NCBI RefSeq assembly: GCF_040947875.1
Contig: NZ_JBFRXN010000001.1
Coordinates: forward strand, 1,054,001-1,118,000
Origin: Pseudomonas sp. MYb118
GTDB taxonomy: Bacteria; Pseudomonadota; Gammaproteobacteria; Pseudomonadales; Pseudomonadaceae
Direction: 5' to 3'
Length of the DNA: 64,000 nucleotides
The position numbers and the translations under genes were made by a program. Positions 60,370 to 64,000 of the stretch are shown one piece after another. The notes beneath the pieces are model-generated. The model did no database searches. It saw nothing but the letters and a program-made list of their open reading frames with translations, and was not told the DNA's origin. The stretch's first letter is position 1; every line of letters starts with the position of its first letter.

Positions 60370-61575
60370 ATGTCCACGAAAACGCAAAACTCCAATAAAG
60401 GCCCGCTCAATGGCATACGCGTGATCGACGCCACGCATATGCTGGCCGGTCCCTATGCCACCTGGTTGCTGGCCAGCCTGGGCGCCGAAGTGATCAAGGT
60501 CGAACGGCCCAATGGCGGCGATTACACCCGCGGTGTCGCACCGTTCAAGGATGATGGCAGCGTGTATTTCAACAGCGTTAACCGCAACAAGCGCAGCCTG
60601 ACCCTCAACCTGAAGGATGAAGAGGGTAAGGCGGTGCTGCGCCAATTGTTGTCGACCGCCGACGTGTTCGTGGAAAACAACCGCGCCGGCGCCATGGAGC
60701 GCCTGGGCTTCGGTTATGAAGCCGTCCGTGAATACAACCCGGGCGTGGTCTATGCGTCCATCTCCGGGTTTGGCCAGGACGGGCCGTACAAGCATCTGCC
60801 GTCGTTCGACGTGGTGGCCCAGGCCATGTCCGGCATGATGAGCATCACCGGTGAAGAGTTCGGGCCGCCGGCGCGAGTGGGGATTTCCCTGGGTGACATC
60901 GGCTCGGGCCTGTTCACCACAGTGGGCGTGCTGGCGGCCTTGGTCGACAAGGAGCGCAACGGCGGCACCGGCGCGTTCATCGACATCTCGATGCTCGATT
61001 GCCAGTTGGCGATGATGGAAAACGCCGTCGCGCGGTATCTGCAAGTCGGTGACGTGCCCAAGCGCCTCGGCAGTCGCCATGCCCTGATTGCACCGTTCCA
61101 GGCCTTCCCGACGGCGGATGAGCCGATTGCCATTTGTGTGGACACCGAAGAACAGTGGCAGCGCATGTGCGTGGCCATGGATCGCGCAGTGTGGATCGAC
61201 GACCCGCTGCTGCGCGACGGCCCGCTGCGGGCGCAGAACCATGCGCACCTTGAGCCCTTGATGAAAACCCGATTGACCGATTACGGCCGCGAACATTGGC
61301 TCAAGACCCTGCAAGCAGCGGACGTGCCGTGCAGCCCGATCAACACCGTGGCCGAAGCCATCGCCGACCCGCAGGTGCAGCACCGCGGGATGATCGTCGA
61401 AGTGCCGGCGCAATCGGGTAATTGCTATGTGAAGCATCCCCTGCACATGCCCTACACCGAGATGGTCGATGAACAACCCTCGCCAAGCCTGGGACAACAC
61501 AGCGCCAGTGTGTTGAGTGAGTTGGGCTACAGCGAGGAGCAGATCGTTTCGTACAAGGCTCGAGGGGTGATTTGA
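60370..61575 (+). CDS. CaiB/BaiF-family CoA transferase (family III)
   Basis: A 401-residue CoA transferase with RVIDATHMLAGPYATWLLAS, LGAEVIKVERPNGGD, RNKRSLTLNLKDEEGK and the catalytic Asp in FIDISMLDCQLA. It transfers CoA between carboxylates and would activate the imported acid, since the operon has no acyl-CoA ligase. ATG 60370 has GGGGTGAAGTC upstream; the frame opens at 60340. It is the last gene of the operon and is followed by a terminator. Confidence 0.92.
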   Translation: MSTKTQNSNKGPLNGIRVIDATHMLAGPYATWLLASLGAEVIKVERPNGGDYTRGVAPFKDDGSVYFNSVNRNKRSLTLNLKDEEGKAVLRQLLSTADVFVENNRAGAMERLGFGYEAVREYNPGVVYASISGFGQDGPYKHLPSFDVVAQAMSGMMSITGEEFGPPARVGISLGDIGSGLFTTVGVLAALVDKERNGGTGAFIDISMLDCQLAMMENAVARYLQVGDVPKRLGSRHALIAPFQAFPTADEPIAICVDTEEQWQRMCVAMDRAVWIDDPLLRDGPLRAQNHAHLEPLMKTRLTDYGREHWLKTLQAADVPCSPINTVAEAIADPQVQHRGMIVEVPAQSGNCYVKHPLHMPYTEMVDEQPSPSLGQHSASVLSELGYSEEQIVSYKARGVI

Positions 61576-61587
61576 GGCCTGGGGAAA

Positions 61588-61605
61588 AAGGGACTCCGGT
61601 CCCTT
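61588..61605. terminator. Short rho-independent terminator
   Basis: AAGGGAC-TCCG-GTCCCTT is a perfect hairpin, preceded by A-run and followed by GTTCCTTTC. It sits between the CoA transferase stop and the convergent exporter stop, so it may serve both. Confidence 0.7.
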
Positions 61606-61630
61606 GTTCCTTTCGCTCGTTGCTGCGGCA

Positions 61631-62527
61631 TCACGCCGCGCAACGGCTCCAGCGCTTGCGCACCGCACCCAGCAGGCGCTGCCCATACAGGCCAACCCCA
61701 AGCCCGGCGACGATGAGCACCACGGCGATGACTTTGTTCAACGACAAATGCTCGTCAAAAATCATCACCGAGCCCAGCAGGCCGAACACCGGCACCAGCA
61801 ACGACAGCGGCGCGACGGTGGACACCGGGTATTGCTTGAGCAGTGAATTCCACACCCAGTAACCGAACAGCGTGTTGGGGTACACCTGGAACAGGATCGA
61901 CAACACGGCGCGGTAGTCCAGTTGGTGCAGCAGTGCGCTGTAGCCCGCCGAGCCATTCACCGCGTACTCCAGTGCAAACAGCGGGATCGGCGAGAACGCG
62001 CTGGACCACACCAGGAAGGCGAACACCTGGGTGGTGCGGGCTTTCTTGTTGATGATGTTGGCGGCACTCCAGGCCAGTGCGCCCAGCAGCACCAGGATCA
62101 GCCCGGCGGCGGTGACGGTGCCATCGACGATGGAGAGGATGCTCAACAGGCCGCCCAGTGCGATTGCCATGCCCGCCAGTTGCGAGCGCGAGACCTTTTC
62201 CTTGAACACCCACGCGCCGAGCAGGATGGTGAAAAACGCACTGAACTGCAGCACCAGCGAGGCGATGCCCGCGGAGAGACCGGCCTTGATCCCCAGGTTG
62301 ACCACGCCCCACAGGCCGATGCCGAACACCAGCCCGTAGCCGATGATGTAGCGCCATTGCACATCGGGTTTGCCGATGAACAGGATTGCCGGCAGGGCGC
62401 AGAGGGTGAAGCGCAGGCCAGCGAGGATCAGCGGGTCGACGGTGCTCAGGCCCAGTTTGATCACCGAGAAGTTCAGGCCCCAGATGGCGGTGATCGAGAT
62501 GGCGAGCAGCAGGTGCCGTGTCTTCAT
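61631..62527 (-). CDS. EamA/DMT-family exporter
   Basis: A 298-residue protein with ten predicted helices in two EamA repeats. It begins MKTRHLLLAISITAIWGLNF and contains IWGLNFSVIKLGL and the second-repeat start LVLLGALAWSAANIINKKAR. It probably exports an amino acid or other metabolite. ATG 62527 overlaps the stop of the MFS gene by four bases, so both exporters are translated together. The frame open to 63424 is antisense-like read-through. Confidence 0.88.
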   Translation of the reverse strand: MKTRHLLLAISITAIWGLNFSVIKLGLSTVDPLILAGLRFTLCALPAILFIGKPDVQWRYIIGYGLVFGIGLWGVVNLGIKAGLSAGIASLVLQFSAFFTILLGAWVFKEKVSRSQLAGMAIALGGLLSILSIVDGTVTAAGLILVLLGALAWSAANIINKKARTTQVFAFLVWSSAFSPIPLFALEYAVNGSAGYSALLHQLDYRAVLSILFQVYPNTLFGYWVWNSLLKQYPVSTVAPLSLLVPVFGLLGSVMIFDEHLSLNKVIAVVLIVAGLGVGLYGQRLLGAVRKRWSRCAA

Positions 62528-63741
62528 GCTGAAGGTCCTTGAGCGGTTGTCGAAGAGGTGAAACACCAGAGTCCCAGCGCGCTGGCACTGATCAGGGCGC
62601 CGAGCAGGCTGACGGCCGGCCAGCCCCACATTGCATACGCCTGGGTCGCGGCAGCGGCGCCGAGCGTACTGCCCACCGAGTAACAGCACATGTAGGCGCC
62701 CACCATGCGGCTCTGGGCGTCGGGGCGTGCGGCGAAAATCAGGCTCTGGTTGGTGACGTGTACCGCTTGCACGGCGAAGTCGAGCAGGATCACCCCGACA
62801 ATCAGCGCGAGCAGCGACGTTTCGGCGAAGGCGATGGGCAGCCAGGACAGGGTCAGGAGCGCCAACGACAGTCCGGTCACCCGCTGCCCGTAACCTTGAT
62901 CGGCCCAGCGGCCGGATCGTCTGGCGGCCAGGGCACCTGCAATGCCGGCCAGGCCGAACAGGCCGATGGCGGTGTGCGAAAGCGACAGCGGCGGGGCGCT
63001 CAAGGGCAGGACCATCGCGGTCCACAGCACCGAGAAGGCGGCGAAGATGAACAGGGCGAACAGGCCTCTGATCCGCAGGGTCTGTTCGCTCAGAAACAGC
63101 ATGAACAGCGAGCGGATCAGCGACGGGTAGCTGTGTTTGCCCTGCGGGATCGCAGCGTTGGGGGTCCTGTTGTAGAGCACCACCGCAAGCACCAGCATCA
63201 GCCCGGATGAAACGAAATACACCGCGCGCCAACCGGCAAGATCGGCGATCAGCCCGGAGGTGAACCGGGCCATCAGGATGCCCAGGACAATGCCGCTGGT
63301 GACGGTGCCCACCGCCTGCCCACGTTGTGCGGGTGTCGCCAGCACGGCGGCATAAGCCACCAGCACCTGCACCACCACGGCGAGCAGGCCGACCGCGATC
63401 ATCGCGGCCAACAGCAGCAACCATTGTGTGGCCGAGCCGACCAGCGTCAGCGCCACCGCCGATAGCAGCACTTGCATCAGAACCAGCCGCTTGCGGTCGA
63501 GCAGGTCGCCCAATGGCACGATGAACAACAGGCCCAAGGCATAACCCACCTGGGTCGCGGTCACCACCATGCCGATCCGCGACGGCTCGACCTTCAGGTC
63601 CTGGGCCATGGTGTCGAGCAGGGGCTGTGCGAAGTAGACGTTGGCGACCGCGAGCGCACAGGTCATGGAAAACAGCAGGGTCAGTGATGGCGAAAGCCCC
63701 ACAGACGAATTGGCGGGTCGGAGGGCGGTATGAGCTGTCAT
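62524..63741 (-). CDS. MFS transporter, YnfM/Bcr-like drug exporter
   Basis: A 405-residue inner-membrane protein with twelve helices. ANVYFAQPLLDTMAQDLKV in helix 1 and loop motif LGDLLDRKRLVLMQ (motif A) are those of the arabinose-efflux/YnfM group. It is coupled to the EamA-family gene and divergent from the HxlR gene at 63842. The pair would be a regulated efflux unit. Confidence 0.9.
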   Translation of the reverse strand: MTAHTALRPANSSVGLSPSLTLLFSMTCALAVANVYFAQPLLDTMAQDLKVEPSRIGMVVTATQVGYALGLLFIVPLGDLLDRKRLVLMQVLLSAVALTLVGSATQWLLLLAAMIAVGLLAVVVQVLVAYAAVLATPAQRGQAVGTVTSGIVLGILMARFTSGLIADLAGWRAVYFVSSGLMLVLAVVLYNRTPNAAIPQGKHSYPSLIRSLFMLFLSEQTLRIRGLFALFIFAAFSVLWTAMVLPLSAPPLSLSHTAIGLFGLAGIAGALAARRSGRWADQGYGQRVTGLSLALLTLSWLPIAFAETSLLALIVGVILLDFAVQAVHVTNQSLIFAARPDAQSRMVGAYMCCYSVGSTLGAAAATQAYAMWGWPAVSLLGALISASALGLWCFTSSTTAQGPSA

Positions 63742-63763
63742 GTGCGGCTCCGTCGGTTAAACT

Positions 63764-63815
63764 GGTTTCAATTCAAAACTTGATTGGCAGGGTGCTGGAT
63801 CAGGTTTCAAAATGC
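63764..63815. promoter_or_regulatory. Candidate HxlR operator region
   Basis: GGTTTCAA occurs twice (63764 and 63802), the first inside a partial palindrome GTTTCAATTCAAAAC. It lies in the 100-base gap between the MFS gene and the HxlR gene, where a redox-responsive HxlR regulator normally binds. Confidence 0.5.
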
Positions 63816-63841
63816 AACTACATTTGTGCGAGGAGAGAGCG

Positions 63842-64000
63842 ATGGTGGAAGACACCTCACCGCAAGCCAGCGAGTGCCCGGTGGCCAGGACGCTGGAAGT
63901 CATTGGTGATCGCTGGTCGCTGATGATCATCCGCGATGCGTTCGACGACATCCGCCGGTTCAGCGAATTCCAGAAGAATCTGGGGGTGGCCAGGAACATC
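63842..64000 (+). CDS. HxlR-family regulator (partial, N-terminus)
   Basis: 53 codons run off the right edge. ASECPVARTLEVIGDRWSLM followed by IIRDAFDDIRRFSEFQ is the diagnostic N-terminal winged helix of HxlR regulators, with Cys12 at the position that senses thiol stress or electrophiles. GAGGAGAGAGCG is a strong ribosome site. It is divergent from the two exporters and likely represses them. Confidence 0.9.
   Translation, partial: MVEDTSPQASECPVARTLEVIGDRWSLMIIRDAFDDIRRFSEFQKNLGVARNI

Noticed and set aside
1..64000. CRISPR array, rRNA or tRNA genes
   Set aside because: No regularly spaced direct repeats, no rRNA stretches and no cloverleaf with GGTTCGAATCC-type arm were noticed. The GATTCAAAC at 38681 is not part of a tRNA-like fold.

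Overview
The window is GC-rich bacterial chromosome from a Pseudomonas, most likely of the P. fluorescens group. The evidence is the density of LysR regulators and ABC importers, three paired extragenic palindromes of the 'TGTAGGAGCGAGCTTGCTCG' type seen across that group, and overall gene style. No species call is possible without a search.

Layout. 0-9.4 kb: the tail of a membrane protein, then a LysR regulator divergent from two F420-dependent-type NADP reductases and a short-chain dehydrogenase, an MFS exporter, an old-yellow-enzyme family oxidoreductase, two convergent lipoproteins, and a pair made of a PD-(D/E)XK nuclease-like protein and an unknown protein. 9.4-17.1 kb: REP elements, a sulfonate/taurine-type ABC importer translationally chained to an AhpD-like protein, two LysR genes, an MFS transporter and an SDR. 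17.1-25.4 kb: a polyamine-type ABC importer next to a proline racemase-family enzyme with an altered active site, an AraC-type activator, and a pentaheme cytochrome c fusion. 25.5-34.5 kb: a nine-gene collinear catabolic cluster (polar amino-acid ABC importer, two class V aminotransferases, RpiR regulator, PuuE-like deacetylase, dihydropyrimidinase, FAH-family protein), probably for a cyclic amide or ureide nitrogen source. 34.6-47.2 kb: an accessory island of visibly lower GC bounded by copies of one palindromic repeat. 47.2-64 kb: catabolic genes again, dominated by a thiolase/DUF35/MaoC/SDR/ABC/crotonase/CoA-transferase block.

The island is the most interesting part. It carries a 1004-residue reverse transcriptase-nitrilase protein of the DRT type 1 kind. 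It also carries a complete-looking retron locus of the Eco1 (type II-A) kind: a promoter with a TTGACA box, an msr-msd RNA gene with 8-bp a1/a2 repeats and a 23-bp msd stem, a nucleoside deoxyribosyltransferase-like effector, and an RT joined to it by a TGATG overlap. Both retron proteins are broken as written: the effector has an in-frame amber codon and the RT has a one-base insertion near codon 28. An operon of an NdpA-family nucleoid-associated protein with two membrane proteins, plus a divergent unknown gene, sits beside them and is a candidate undescribed defence system.

All calls were made by reading the sequence and translations. No homology search was run, so family names rest on motifs recalled from known families.
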